Assembly: GCF_963675815.1 (NCBI RefSeq)
Contig: NZ_OY776574.1
Coordinates: 62,001-126,000 of the forward strand
Source: an uncultured Desulfuromusa sp.
GTDB lineage: Bacteria > Desulfobacterota > Desulfuromonadia > Desulfuromonadales > Geopsychrobacteraceae
Reading direction: 5' to 3'
Length of the DNA stretch: 64,000 nt
Program-made: the position numbers and the translations under genes
Shown: positions 1 through 8,429 of the stretch, one piece after another
Numbering within the stretch: the stretch's first letter is position 1
How the letters are laid out: each line of letters begins with the position of its first letter
The notes under the pieces: generated by a model
What the model was told of the DNA's origin: nothing
Databases searched by the model: none
What the model saw: the letters and a program-made list of their open reading frames with translations, nothing else

Positions 1-1
1 C

Positions 2-1774
2 TACGTCCTTGGTGCCGGATATCCGGAAATCGACTATGCCGGTTTCTACGAAGATCGTTACGATGACCCAAGATTCACACTGCCGGAACTGATCGTCGAA
101 TGGGGTAAAAACGCCCTCTACTCCAACCCGGACGGTTTCTTCGGACATGCTTTGATCGACATGATGAAGCGTGGCACCAAGATGATTCACATCGATCCTC
201 GGATGACCTGGCTTGGCACTCGCTGCGAGCATGTCTGTCAGCTGCGTCCTGGTACCGACAGCGCTTTGGGTCTCGGTTTCCTTAACGTTATCATCAACGA
301 GGAACTGTATGACAAGGACTTCGTTGAAAACTGGACTTACGGTTTCGACGAGCTCAAAGAGCGCGTTCAAGAATACCCACCAAGCAAAGTTGCTGATATT
401 ACCTGGGTTCCAGAGAGCACCATTATCGAGTGTGCACGTATGATGGCTACCGCCAAACCATGCGCGATCCAATGGGGTCTGGCAACTGACGAGAACCCGA
501 ACGGTGTGCAGATGGGTCACGCTATTCTGTCACTTATGGCAATCACCGGTAACTTGGATGTTCCTGGCGGTGTTACCATTGGTCCCCCAGCAGCACTTCT
601 CGGTAAGTGGCGTGTTGAAACCCGGAGCAACCTGTCGGACGAATTGTGGGACAAACGGATTGGCGCTAAAGAATGGCCAGCCCTCAGTACTGCAATGGCA
701 ACCACCCATCCGGACGAAACGTTGGATACTCTGGAAAGCGGCAAGCCGTATCGCCTGCGCATGGGCTGGTTTAACAGTAGTAACTTTATTACACCAACCT
801 GTACGGCACAGCCTGACCGTTGGTACCATGCTTGTAAGTCATTGGAGTTCAACGTTGTTCAAGACCTCTTCATGACACCTACAGCCATGGCATTTGGTGA
901 CGTGTTCCTACCGGTTTCAACTTTCGCTGAGCAAGATGGCGTCGTCGTTACTCACTTTGGTCGTAACGCTGTTACCCTCGGTCCCATCAACGAAGCACTT
1001 AGAGTTGGTGATACCAAGTCCGATATTGAAGTGTGTATTGAACTTGGTAAAAAACTGCATCCAAACATGTGGGACTACAAAGATGTCCCAGATTTCTTCT
1101 CAAAACAGCTTGAGCCGGAACTCGGTATCGACTTTGACGGCTTGAGAGAAAAGGGTGCATTCCAACCTGAATATACCTACAAGAAGTACGAAAAAGGCTT
1201 GTTGCGTGGTGATGGAGAGCCTGGTTTCAACACCGTTACCGGTATGGTTGAGCTCTCATCAACTCTATTTGAAGCTTGGGGCGATGATGCTCTCCCCTAC
1301 TTCAAAGAACCACCATACAGTCCAGTCAGTACTCCTGAGCTGTTCAGTGAGTATCCACTGATTCTCACTACTGGTGCACGTAAAGTTACCTCGTTCCACT
1401 CCGAGCACCGTCAAATTGCTGTTCTGCGTGAAATCGATCCAGATCCAGAAGTCGAATTGAATCCCGCGACAGCGAAAGATCTCGGCATCAACAATGGCGA
1501 CTGGGTTCTATTGGAGAACATGTTCGGTAAAGCAAAGCTCAGAGCTAAGGTGACGCCGACAATCCATCCAAAAGTTGTTCATGCAACTCACGGCTGGTGG
1601 TTCCCAGAAAAAGAAGCTGAAGAGCCTAGCCTCTATGGTGTCTGGCAGTCGAACATTAACACCTTGGTACCGCATAAGCATATCGGAAAGCTTGGTTTCG
1701 GTTGCCCAATGAAGCAAATGATCTGCCGGGCTTCACGCCTGGATAGCTTCGATAGTTACAACATCACAGTTTAA
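2..1774 (+). CDS. Molybdopterin (bis-MGD) oxidoreductase, catechol-dehydroxylase/acetylene-hydratase-like, 5' truncated by window edge
   Basis: The reading frame is open from base 2, so the start and the N-terminal Fe-S and metal-ligand region lie outside the window; 590 residues are visible. The visible part carries molybdopterin oxidoreductase landmarks: the MIHIDPR segment followed by LRPGTDSALGLG, an ITGNLDVPGG segment, and a C-terminal molybdopterin-dinucleotide-binding domain containing TTGARK, HSEHRQ and ATHGWW. The overall style fits the DMSO-reductase superfamily branch that includes acetylene hydratase and the catechol dehydroxylases. The next gene encodes a one-cluster Fe-S protein and two MFS transporters follow, an arrangement known for catechol dehydroxylases of gut Actinobacteria. 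Family is confident; substrate is inference, since hydration, transhydroxylation or reductive dehydroxylation are all possible and the metal-ligand residue cannot be seen. No Tat signal can be judged. Confidence 0.85.
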   Translation, partial: YVLGAGYPEIDYAGFYEDRYDDPRFTLPELIVEWGKNALYSNPDGFFGHALIDMMKRGTKMIHIDPRMTWLGTRCEHVCQLRPGTDSALGLGFLNVIINEELYDKDFVENWTYGFDELKERVQEYPPSKVADITWVPESTIIECARMMATAKPCAIQWGLATDENPNGVQMGHAILSLMAITGNLDVPGGVTIGPPAALLGKWRVETRSNLSDELWDKRIGAKEWPALSTAMATTHPDETLDTLESGKPYRLRMGWFNSSNFITPTCTAQPDRWYHACKSLEFNVVQDLFMTPTAMAFGDVFLPVSTFAEQDGVVVTHFGRNAVTLGPINEALRVGDTKSDIEVCIELGKKLHPNMWDYKDVPDFFSKQLEPELGIDFDGLREKGAFQPEYTYKKYEKGLLRGDGEPGFNTVTGMVELSSTLFEAWGDDALPYFKEPPYSPVSTPELFSEYPLILTTGARKVTSFHSEHRQIAVLREIDPDPEVELNPATAKDLGINNGDWVLLENMFGKAKLRAKVTPTIHPKVVHATHGWWFPEKEAEEPSLYGVWQSNINTLVPHKHIGKLGFGCPMKQMICRASRLDSFDSYNITV

Positions 1775-1888
1775 AAACCGAGCGTTAAAATATGGCCGGT
1801 GACGACATGTAACTGATTACAGGTTGCCGGCCGGACGTAAACCCACGGAAATAAACGTGGCTGAAACCGAATAGAACTGGAGGAAAAA

Positions 1889-2236
1889 ATGTCCGAAAAA
1901 GAAACCCAAAACGGACTGTTGATTAACTATCAATGGTGTACCGGCTGCCACGCTTGCGAGGTAGCAATCAAAAAAATCCTGAACTTACCGGTTGGTAAGC
2001 ACGGCATCAAATTACTTGAGAACGGTCCTTGGGAAGTTACACCTGGTAAATTCGAGTGGGACTATATCCCTGTACCAACTCAACTTGTCGGTTCCAACCC
2101 TGATCTGGAACCAGGTGAAGATATTAAATTCGCAGTTAAGCATTGTAATGCACTGTGTATGGAATACGGTCCAATGGAAGAATTAGCTAAAAAAGCGGCT
2201 ACCATGGGTCCAAAAGTAGTAGTTTTTGCCGTTTAA
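1889..2236 (+). CDS. Small one-cluster Fe-S electron-transfer protein, partner of the molybdoenzyme
   Basis: A 115-residue protein with five cysteines: C17, C20 and C23 in a CTGCHAC motif, and C86 and C90 in CNALC. This is enough for a single [4Fe-4S] cluster using the N-terminal triad plus one distal Cys, unlike the three or four clusters of DmsB-type subunits. There is no signal peptide or membrane segment, so it is probably cytoplasmic. The RBS is GGAGG, seven bases before the ATG. It lies 114 bases after the molybdoenzyme gene on the same strand and probably feeds it electrons; the pairing is inferred from adjacency. A strong hairpin follows the stop codon. Confidence 0.8.
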   Translation: MSEKETQNGLLINYQWCTGCHACEVAIKKILNLPVGKHGIKLLENGPWEVTPGKFEWDYIPVPTQLVGSNPDLEPGEDIKFAVKHCNALCMEYGPMEELAKKAATMGPKVVVFAV

Positions 2237-2244
2237 GTAGAAAA

Positions 2245-2280
2245 ATCCTGGGTCCCCAACGACAGATGGGGTCCCAGGAT
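2245..2280 (+). terminator. GC-rich hairpin after the Fe-S gene, terminator-like
   Basis: Arms at 2245-2257 and 2268-2280 pair over 12 of 13 positions, with one T-T mismatch, around a 10-base loop. It starts nine bases after the Fe-S stop codon. No T tract follows on the plus strand; five A precede it, which would be a T tract if read on the minus strand. It may terminate, or may protect the 3' end of the molybdoenzyme mRNA. Confidence 0.5.
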
Positions 2281-2308
2281 AAAGAAGGTGAAACAGTCGT
2301 GTTAGATG

Positions 2309-2347
2309 AATTTGCGTAGTTTTTTGGGGTCTGATGACCCGCAAATT
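2309..2347 (+). repeat. Nested inverted repeat in the intergenic region
   Basis: An outer stem AATTTGC/GCAAATT (2309-2315 and 2341-2347) encloses a T-rich stretch and an inner GGGTC/GACCC hairpin with a TGAT loop (2327-2340). Role unknown; it could be an operator or an RNA structure. Confidence 0.35.
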
Positions 2348-2741
2348 AAACGTCAGCCGATAGCATCAACAATAGGCGTATGGAATTAACAAGAGCTATA
2401 AGCCAGATTATCGGGTTCTTTTTTATGTCGCTGACAAGGGTTTGCGCACATTTCTTCGATATACCGGCAGTAGACAGGTTCAGGTTTCGGTCTTTCAGGC
2501 AAAACTTGTTTACATTTTATAAAAATAGTCAAATCGTGAAAATTATAAGTCAAACAGTTTTCACATTTGATTGGTTTTGGAGGTTTTCAACCTTCACAAT
2601 AAGGATTGCATAGCCAACACATATTGTTTCTCCGAATTGATTGTTTTTGTTAATTATTTATAAAAATAAAGTTACTGAATAAAACTGTAACGCACAGCAA
2701 TCATTTTTTAAAAAAGCATAATTATAAGAAAGGGAATTATC
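2348..2741. other. Intergenic region, AT-rich in its second half
   Basis: No convincing gene. An open frame at 2380-2613 has no ribosome-binding site and no recognisable domain. From about 2620 the base composition falls sharply toward AT. A possible promoter for the small ORFs lies at 2637-2664. Confidence 0.4.
2637..2664 (+). promoter_or_regulatory. Possible sigma70-type promoter for the small ORFs
   Basis: TTGATT at 2637-2642, a 16-base spacer and TATAAA at 2659-2664. The region is AT-rich, so a chance match is possible. Confidence 0.35.
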
Positions 2742-2897
2742 ATGGCAGATGAAAAAACAAAAAAGAAAGTTACTAAACCTCTAAATCCACTTGCAGCAAA
2801 ACCTGGTCAAAACTATGGAAGTACTAAGTTCAAACCTTCTAAAGAATATAATAGTGGAAAAATTACTTTTGAAGAAGAAAAAGAAGATAAAAAATAA
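2742..2897 (+). CDS. Small lysine-rich hypothetical protein (51 aa)
   Basis: A 51-codon ORF beginning MADEKTKKK and ending EEEKEDKK, preceded by an AAAGGG Shine-Dalgarno eight bases before the ATG. It is highly charged, with basic and acidic stretches flanking a central NPLAAKPGQNYG segment, and has no cysteine, signal peptide or membrane span. Base composition is clearly more AT-rich than the flanking enzyme and transporter genes. I do not recognise the family. It lies between the molybdoenzyme pair and the OFA transporter on the same strand. It is supported by the RBS, codon-like composition and the similar neighbouring small ORF, not by homology. Confidence 0.55.
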   Translation: MADEKTKKKVTKPLNPLAAKPGQNYGSTKFKPSKEYNSGKITFEEEKEDKK

Positions 2898-3017
2898 TCT
2901 TTAATAGTTATGTATAAATCTGTCGAATAAAATGAAAAAAGTTTAAAAAAATATTTATATAGCTGAGCCTGTCGATTAATAAAGAAGAATCTCACGAGCA
3001 TAATAAAGGAGATAATT

Positions 3018-3161
3018 ATGTGTTTTAGACCTGGTGGTGTTGAAAAAGCGCAAGAGTGCCCAAAATGCGGGAAAAAGTTGGTTGCCCTTGGCGGCGTAAA
3101 GCAAAAAAAATGTCCATTCTGTAAAACGTCTCTTGAAGAAGAACAAGACAAAAAAGATTAA
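3018..3161 (+). CDS. Small zinc-ribbon protein (47 aa)
   Basis: A 47-codon ORF starting MCFRPGG with a strong AAGGAG RBS seven bases upstream of the ATG. Two CxxC knuckles (CPKC at 14-17 and CPFC at 32-35) define a rubredoxin/zinc-ribbon fold, and the tail is acidic and lysine-rich like the preceding 51-aa protein. The extra Cys at position 2 is notable. Probably a metal-binding accessory or regulatory protein. The pairing of two tiny AT-rich ORFs between the Fe-S gene and the transporter suggests they belong to the same system, but function is unknown. Confidence 0.65.
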   Translation: MCFRPGGVEKAQECPKCGKKLVALGGVKQKKCPFCKTSLEEEQDKKD

Positions 3162-3211
3162 ATAGTAAATCACCGGGAAGTTAAGTACCCGTGATCTTTT
3201 CTGTATTGAAC

Positions 3212-3250
3212 TGCCTGCCGGGGAGATCCAAGTCTTTATCCCGGCAGGCA
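3212..3250 (+). terminator. 11-bp perfect hairpin after the zinc-ribbon gene
   Basis: TGCCTGCCGGG (3212-3222) and its exact complement (3240-3250) surround a 17-base loop, 50 bases after the zinc-ribbon stop and 34 bases before the transporter start. There is no T tract, so termination is uncertain; a processing site or operator is equally possible. Confidence 0.45.
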
Positions 3251-3284
3251 CATTATAACCCTCACACGCGAAAGATGAGAAAAG

Positions 3285-4508
3285 ATGACAGATCAGAATT
3301 ACAACCGATGGTTGATCCTGGCTGCCGCCGTTATCATTAACCTCTGTATCGGAACTTTGTATGCCTGGAGTGTTTTTGCTAAGCCTTTGGGTGCTCTGTT
3401 CACTTGGGCTCCGCCAGCACTCGCCTTAGCCTTTACCATCAACCATGGTCTTAGTCCTGTTGCCATGATTGGTGGCGGTTTCATCCAAGATAAACTTGGC
3501 TCAAAAACGACCATTATTATTGGTGGCCTAATGTTTACTGCCGGTCTGATTCTCACCGGTTTTATTTCTGAAGGTTCATCGATAGGCAAGCTCTATCTGA
3601 CCTACAGTACCCTCGCTGGTATTGGTGGAGGCGTTGTCTATATGGGGACGTTGGCCAACACAGTTAAATTTTTCCCGGACAAACGTGGCCTTGCTGCAGG
3701 GATCTGTGCAGCTGGTTACGGCTGTGGTGCCATGCTCATGGCCCCTATCGCCAGTGCGCTGATTATTAAATACGGCATTCTGGCCTGTTTTCAGATCCTC
3801 GGATCAGTATTCTTTGTTGTCATTGCTCTAGCCCTTACAGTGACCAAAAGAGCCCCTGCCAATTACGCTCCTGCGGGCTGGAGCCCAGCAGAAACGGTAA
3901 CAACGACTACAGGCTCAAAAAATAGCAAATGGACACAGATGATCAGCCAGGGAATCTGGTGGGTTATTTTGATCATGCTCTACTGTGGAGCAATGTCAGG
4001 ACTTATGGTTGTTGCACACGCTTCTCCCATCGGCCAGTTAATGTTTAATCTGACCCCAATGAAAGCCGCATTTTTTGTTAGCGTTATCACCCTGGCAAAT
4101 GCAATCGGCCGAATTGGTTTCGGAGCTCTTTCTGATAAGATTGGCCGCTCTAATACGATTATGCTGATGTACGTTGTTTCAGCTCTTTCTATGCTCAACT
4201 TGACCTTTACCAGCTCTGTGGCCGGATTTGTTGCCTCAGGTGTTGGTGTCGGAGCTGTTTTTGGTGGTTTTTTGTGCCTGATACCGCCAATTATCGGCGA
4301 ACGCTATGGCATGAAAAACTTTGGTGTTAATTACGGCGTCACCTTTATCGGCTTCAGCCTGGCAGCACTTTCAGGTCCGTTATTGGCGGCGAAAGTTCGC
4401 GTAGCTACCGGTGACTACGAGCAGGCCTTCTGGATCGCTCTGGGTGTTAACGTTGTAGGACTTGTCTTCGCACTCATTTACAGAACAATGGATAAAAAAG
4501 CACAATAG
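3285..4508 (+). CDS. OFA-family MFS transporter (oxalate/formate antiporter-like)
   Basis: A 407-residue, 12-helix major facilitator. The N-terminal NLCIGTLYAWSVF helix, the GGGFIQDKLG loop (MFS motif A position), FFPDKRGLAAG after helix 4 and GRIGFGALSDKIGR in the C-terminal half are typical of the oxalate:formate antiporter (OFA) family, which exchanges or imports small organic anions at the inner membrane. It follows the molybdoenzyme, Fe-S protein and two small ORFs on the same strand and probably imports their substrate or exports the product. An 11-bp hairpin precedes it and a hairpin with T tract follows. Substrate is not predictable from sequence alone. Confidence 0.88.
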   Translation: MTDQNYNRWLILAAAVIINLCIGTLYAWSVFAKPLGALFTWAPPALALAFTINHGLSPVAMIGGGFIQDKLGSKTTIIIGGLMFTAGLILTGFISEGSSIGKLYLTYSTLAGIGGGVVYMGTLANTVKFFPDKRGLAAGICAAGYGCGAMLMAPIASALIIKYGILACFQILGSVFFVVIALALTVTKRAPANYAPAGWSPAETVTTTTGSKNSKWTQMISQGIWWVILIMLYCGAMSGLMVVAHASPIGQLMFNLTPMKAAFFVSVITLANAIGRIGFGALSDKIGRSNTIMLMYVVSALSMLNLTFTSSVAGFVASGVGVGAVFGGFLCLIPPIIGERYGMKNFGVNYGVTFIGFSLAALSGPLLAAKVRVATGDYEQAFWIALGVNVVGLVFALIYRTMDKKAQ

Positions 4509-4553
4509 ATGCTCCGTTACGTGTATCAATAGGTTCGTTGAATGCATAACAAT

Positions 4554-4617
4554 CAGGGACCTTTCTGTCGGGGCCAATTCACCTTTTTTAGAAAAGGTCC
4601 CTGGCAGATATTTTTTT
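4554..4617 (+). terminator. Rho-independent terminator after the OFA transporter
   Basis: CAGGGACCTTT (4554-4564) pairs exactly with 4593-4603, followed after seven bases by a run of seven T (4611-4617). Confidence 0.65.
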
Positions 4618-4619
4618 CG

Positions 4620-4655
4620 CTGTCGGTACCCGAAAAACGCATCGGGTACCGACAG
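4620..4655 (+). promoter_or_regulatory. 14-bp perfect palindrome just upstream of the TetR gene
   Basis: Arms 4620-4633 and 4642-4655 (CTGTCGGTACCCGA and its exact complement) enclose an eight-base loop. The palindrome ends 14 bases before the TetR start and is not followed by T residues, so it is more likely a regulator operator or an mRNA leader structure than a terminator. Confidence 0.5.
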
Positions 4656-4669
4656 AATGGATCAACTCT

Positions 4670-5245
4670 ATGTTGAAGAGAATTCGCACGGAAGCTTTAA
4701 ATCTGATGAATGAAAAAGGCATAAATTTTACGATTGCTGATCTGGCTAAACAGCTTGGTGTCAGCAAGCGCAGCATTTACGACCACTTCAGTTCAAAAGT
4801 TAATCTTATCGAGGCTGTTCTCAACGAAATTTTATCTGACCTGCAAGTGCAGATTCAGGAGATTGTTAACTCTCAACAGCTGAATACAATCGATAAATTA
4901 AGCGCCCTGCTAACAGCATCACCTAAAGCTCTTGGCCCCCTCAGTTCTCGGGTTATTGTCGACATCAAACGAAAACTCCCGGAACAGTGGAACAAATTTG
5001 AGTATTTTTTTGATGCACGATGGCAAGAAATAGAAAAAATCATCGGGCTCGGAATTCAACAAAAGCAATTCAGAACTTTCGACATGAGAATTGTTCAACA
5101 GATTTACCGAGGATCAATAAACGAACTCTATGAATATCAATTTTTGACACAAAGCAACCAAACGTTTCAAAACGCAATAGCAGCCATGACTGACATCTTG
5201 ATATTTGGCTTTATTGCAACGGACAATCGGCAACCATCAAACTAA
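4670..5245 (+). CDS. TetR/AcrR-family transcriptional regulator
   Basis: A 191-residue protein with an N-terminal TetR helix-turn-helix: FTIADLAKQLGVSKRSIYDHF at about residues 20-41, followed by KVNLIEAVL. The C-terminal ligand-binding region (about 60-190) is divergent, as usual for the family. It sits between the OFA transporter and the AAHS transporter on the same strand and is a good candidate to sense the aromatic substrate or product and control one or both. A long perfect palindrome immediately upstream is its likely autoregulatory site. Start chosen at ATG 4670; the next Met is downstream of the first helix. Confidence 0.85.
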   Translation: MLKRIRTEALNLMNEKGINFTIADLAKQLGVSKRSIYDHFSSKVNLIEAVLNEILSDLQVQIQEIVNSQQLNTIDKLSALLTASPKALGPLSSRVIVDIKRKLPEQWNKFEYFFDARWQEIEKIIGLGIQQKQFRTFDMRIVQQIYRGSINELYEYQFLTQSNQTFQNAIAAMTDILIFGFIATDNRQPSN

Positions 5246-5329
5246 TGCCAACGAATATGTACCTTGTTGACTTGATATCTTGGTTACCTCTACCCCATAT
5301 ACTACACGCATCAAACTGGAGGTTCCGCT

Positions 5330-6673
5330 ATGGAAAAAGTAATAAACGTCAATGAAGCTTTTGACGATCTACCATTTTCATTTTATCAAATTTTTGTCTG
5401 CCTTCTCTGCTTTACAGTTGTTTTCTTTGACGGTTTTGACTTGACTGTCATCGGAGTTACCATTCCCAAAATGGCAGAACATTTAAATGCCAGCCCTGCT
5501 GAACTGGGCTTTGCAATCAGCCTTGGACAATTAGGGCCTATGATTGGCGCAATTGTCATCGGAATGTTAGCCGACCGGATCGGACGTAAAAAAACAATGG
5601 TCTTTTCCGCTTTGGTATTCGGCTTTTTCACGTACATGATTTCACACATTTCCAGTGTCCCAGAACTTGCTATTTACCGTTTTATCGCAGGGCTGGGGAT
5701 GGGCGGAGCTATTCCTAACGCACTCGCCTTTGGTAGCGAATTTGCCCCATCGCGATCCCGCGCATCACTGTCACTGTACATGTGGGCTGGAATGCCAACA
5801 GGTGCTATGATCGCAGCATTCTCAGCATCTTATCTACTCCCTCATTATGGTTGGCAATCGGTCTATCATGTCGGTGGTTTAGCTCCGCTGGCCATTGCCG
5901 TCCTGATTTTTTTCTTTCTCCCGGAATCGTTACACCATCTTGTTCGTGATGGCTCCGAGAAATCCTTAGCTAAAGCTCGCACAATCTTTTCTAAGATTGA
6001 CAAAAGCAAGACGAGCGATTCTAGCCTTCAGTTTAGCGCCCCAGCCCTGACAAAAGAAAAAGGAGGCTCCGTCAAGGCTCTTTTTTCAGGTGAACTGAAA
6101 ACAACAACCATACTTTTGTGGGCATCGTTTTATCTCAGCTTTTATCTGTTGTGGATTCTATTCTCATGGGTACCAACTTTACTCAAACAAAGCGGCGCTT
6201 CTGTTCAGCAATACAGCATGGGTTTTGCTTTTATCCATCTGGGTTCTGTCATCGCCTGCTTCTGTATTGGTCGATGTATGAGTAAATTTAATAAGCTGAA
6301 TGTAGTAAAATTTCTCTTTGTTGGCGCCTTCATTTCCATGCTTGCTTTTGGGTATTTTTCATCCAGCCCATTTTATATTGTCATTGTCGTTTCCATTATA
6401 ACCGGCATGTTGGTCAACGGTGGAAACTCTTCACTGATGGGTATGGCATCAGCCGTATACCCTTCAGAAATACGTGCCACAGGTATCGGTTGGGCCTACG
6501 GTCTGGGTAAAATCGGATCCCTTGTCGCTCCGGTTATCGGTGGCCTTTATTTATCGCAAAACTGGAGTGTCTTTAAGATCTGCGCAATTAATGGTTCCAG
6601 CGCACTGGTGATAGCAGTTGTTGTCATCTTCCTTCAACGCCATATGCGAACGTCAGCTAGCGGCGAAGTTTGA
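5330..6673 (+). CDS. AAHS-family aromatic acid:H+ symporter (MFS)
   Basis: A 447-residue, 12-helix MFS permease. The first helix carries the DGFD motif typical of the aromatic acid/H+ symporter (AAHS) family, which includes PcaK and BenK. The loop between helices 2 and 3 has ADRIGRKK, and EFAPSRSRASL follows helix 4. The AAHS signature supports a benzoate-, hydroxybenzoate- or cinnamate-like substrate. The RBS is GGAGG, seven bases before the ATG. Preceded by the TetR gene and closed by its own terminator. In context it is probably the uptake system for the substrate of the upstream molybdoenzyme; the exact compound is unknown. Confidence 0.88.
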   Translation: MEKVINVNEAFDDLPFSFYQIFVCLLCFTVVFFDGFDLTVIGVTIPKMAEHLNASPAELGFAISLGQLGPMIGAIVIGMLADRIGRKKTMVFSALVFGFFTYMISHISSVPELAIYRFIAGLGMGGAIPNALAFGSEFAPSRSRASLSLYMWAGMPTGAMIAAFSASYLLPHYGWQSVYHVGGLAPLAIAVLIFFFLPESLHHLVRDGSEKSLAKARTIFSKIDKSKTSDSSLQFSAPALTKEKGGSVKALFSGELKTTTILLWASFYLSFYLLWILFSWVPTLLKQSGASVQQYSMGFAFIHLGSVIACFCIGRCMSKFNKLNVVKFLFVGAFISMLAFGYFSSSPFYIVIVVSIITGMLVNGGNSSLMGMASAVYPSEIRATGIGWAYGLGKIGSLVAPVIGGLYLSQNWSVFKICAINGSSALVIAVVVIFLQRHMRTSASGEV

Positions 6674-6706
6674 TCACCGGATAAGCCTCGCTTTTAATCT
6701 TTGCCA

Positions 6707-6741
6707 TGCCCCGCAAACAGCTATTGTTTGTGGGGCATTTT
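6707..6741 (+). terminator. Rho-independent terminator after the AAHS transporter
   Basis: A 12-bp stem (6707-6718 with 6726-6737, one G-U pair) around CCCGCAAAC/GTTTGTGGG, followed by TTTTCTT. Confidence 0.8.
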
Positions 6742-7268
6742 CTTCCTCTGATATTGATGTTGGCAAAAGTCCAGCGAGCAAGCACAATTTATCACCTGGT
6801 GAACCTGCCATTGAGCTCTGACAAATCGAACAAAGACGATGTTGAGGTGCTCCACCGATTGCATCAACACCTTCTCATTTTTTCTGATCGCGAAAACTGG
6901 ACACAATCGCGGGACTTCATTCCCGCCCTGAGACACAGAGTCTCAAAATAAGACAGAATGGCGTGTTTAATCTAAAGCAAAGCCCCAAATTGGACTGCTT
7001 CTCACAAAAGTGGAAAGTTTCGATGACAAAACTTCTGCTCAGCTCACCCTTTATAATCTGGTGCCTCAGGATAACTCGTACGGTCGACAGAACACAGATA
7101 TGAAGTGTTTAGCGGCAGAAACTGCCTGCTAGGTCAGGTTTGGCTTGTTTTTTGTAGTGGTTGACTATATGCGAAAGATCTTTGGGCTCTAAAACAATGA
7201 GACCTCATACAAGGGTTTTCGTCTAAATACAACCTACATTATCCTTAATATAAAGTCAGGAGAAAGTC
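6742..7268. other. Intergenic region upstream of the trigger-factor-like gene
   Basis: No supported gene. The open frame at 6706-6951 overlaps the terminator and lacks an RBS. A small GAGAC/GTCTC hairpin lies near 6931-6947. The stretch around 7120-7165 has a weak stem followed by TTTTTT and could be a terminator or leader element. The last 60 bases should carry the promoter of the chaperone gene, but no clear consensus is visible. Confidence 0.4.
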
Positions 7269-8306
7269 ATGACAGTCACAATGCTGAAATCCAGTGAAGA
7301 AGAAGCGCTCTTCAAAATTGAAATCGACGCCAACACAATTGAAAACGCAATAACAGAGGAGTTCATAAAATCGACTGAGGGTAAAAACAAGCAATCACAA
7401 GGTCTTCCGTTAAGCAACCGGGCTATGATGGCGAATCATCCTGAGTTAGACAAAATAGCAGCCAAGGCCTTGAATAACATCCTCCCCTCTTACTACATGA
7501 GTGCCCTCAAGGAACTCAATCTAAATCCAATGACTTATCCGAAGATTATGCCGCAGGAAACCAAACTGGGAGACCCCTGTATCGTGAAAATCCAGATTGC
7601 CCTGGAGCCAAAAGTCACTTTGGGAGAATACACGGAACTGAAGGCGAGCTATGTCCCGATTATCGTCACAGATGATGATGTTAAACAGCAGATCGAAGGC
7701 ATAAGAAAGCAAAGGGGAGCTGAAAATGATGAGAAGCTTATTGAAAATCTCCCCTTCGATTCGATAGAGGCGTTCGCAGAAGAAGTACGCACTTCGCTCA
7801 TGTCACTCGCCCAGGAAAGCACCGAACGCAATATTAAAAAGGCAGTCATCAGTAAATTAATTGATGTGAACCCCTGCCAGCTTAAAGAAGAAGTCGTCGA
7901 GCAGCAAATCATGCTGCAGATCAATCAATTCCGCCAGCAAATCGGTGGAAAAAAGTTTGATGACTACCTCAAATCGACAAATAAGAGCTTAGAAGACGCT
8001 AAAAAAGAAATTCGCCCGGAAGCAGAGACCGCAGTTAAAAAAAATCTGCTGCTGGCCGCAGTTGCGGATCATCTGCAACTGGAAATCACGGAAGAAGACA
8101 TCAAAAAAACCCTTTTACAGCAAGAAAATTCGATCATGGATATGGCCCTAGACTTCGATGCGCGCCTCAAACGCCTGGAAGAGACCCCTGGTGCTAAAGA
8201 GCAGCTCGTCCATACAATCCGTCTGGAAAAAGCGACTGATTACATCATTGACAAAGCGGTTCTGAATGCAGAGGAGCCCGTTCGGGTTCTGGAAGAGAGA
8301 CGTTAA
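7269..8306 (+). CDS. Trigger-factor-like chaperone lacking the PPIase domain
   Basis: A 345-residue protein that aligns by eye with trigger factor (usually about 430). The N-terminal domain (about 1-120) keeps the fold pattern but lacks the GFRxGKxP ribosome-docking loop; the equivalent stretch reads SQGLPLSNRAM. The sequence then passes directly from VTDDDVKQQIEGIRKQRG to the helical C-terminal chaperone domain (FDSIEAFAEEVRTSL onward), so the FKBP-type domain is cleanly absent, matching the missing 85-90 residues. RBS is AGGAGA, seven bases before ATG 7269. Trigger-factor-like proteins act as dedicated chaperones in reductive dehalogenase clusters (PceT/CprC); by analogy this one may mature the molybdoenzyme or another client nearby. 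That role is inference. Confidence 0.8.
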   Translation: MTVTMLKSSEEEALFKIEIDANTIENAITEEFIKSTEGKNKQSQGLPLSNRAMMANHPELDKIAAKALNNILPSYYMSALKELNLNPMTYPKIMPQETKLGDPCIVKIQIALEPKVTLGEYTELKASYVPIIVTDDDVKQQIEGIRKQRGAENDEKLIENLPFDSIEAFAEEVRTSLMSLAQESTERNIKKAVISKLIDVNPCQLKEEVVEQQIMLQINQFRQQIGGKKFDDYLKSTNKSLEDAKKEIRPEAETAVKKNLLLAAVADHLQLEITEEDIKKTLLQQENSIMDMALDFDARLKRLEETPGAKEQLVHTIRLEKATDYIIDKAVLNAEEPVRVLEERR

Positions 8307-8429
8307 AATCTGCTGTAGATACACGCGACGCGCAAGTGACGACAAAAACTTTATCATCTTTGCCCTTGGGCAAACCGGAAAACGAAACATCCACTAAGAC
8401 GATTCGAATTCCGCCACAAAGGAGAAATA

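Noticed and set aside
2380..2613. 77-codon ORF in the gap before the small genes
   Set aside because: No RBS and no known domain; the AT-rich gap produces chance frames.
6706..6951. 81-codon plus-strand ORF after the AAHS transporter
   Set aside because: It begins inside the terminator stem, has no RBS and no recognisable sequence.
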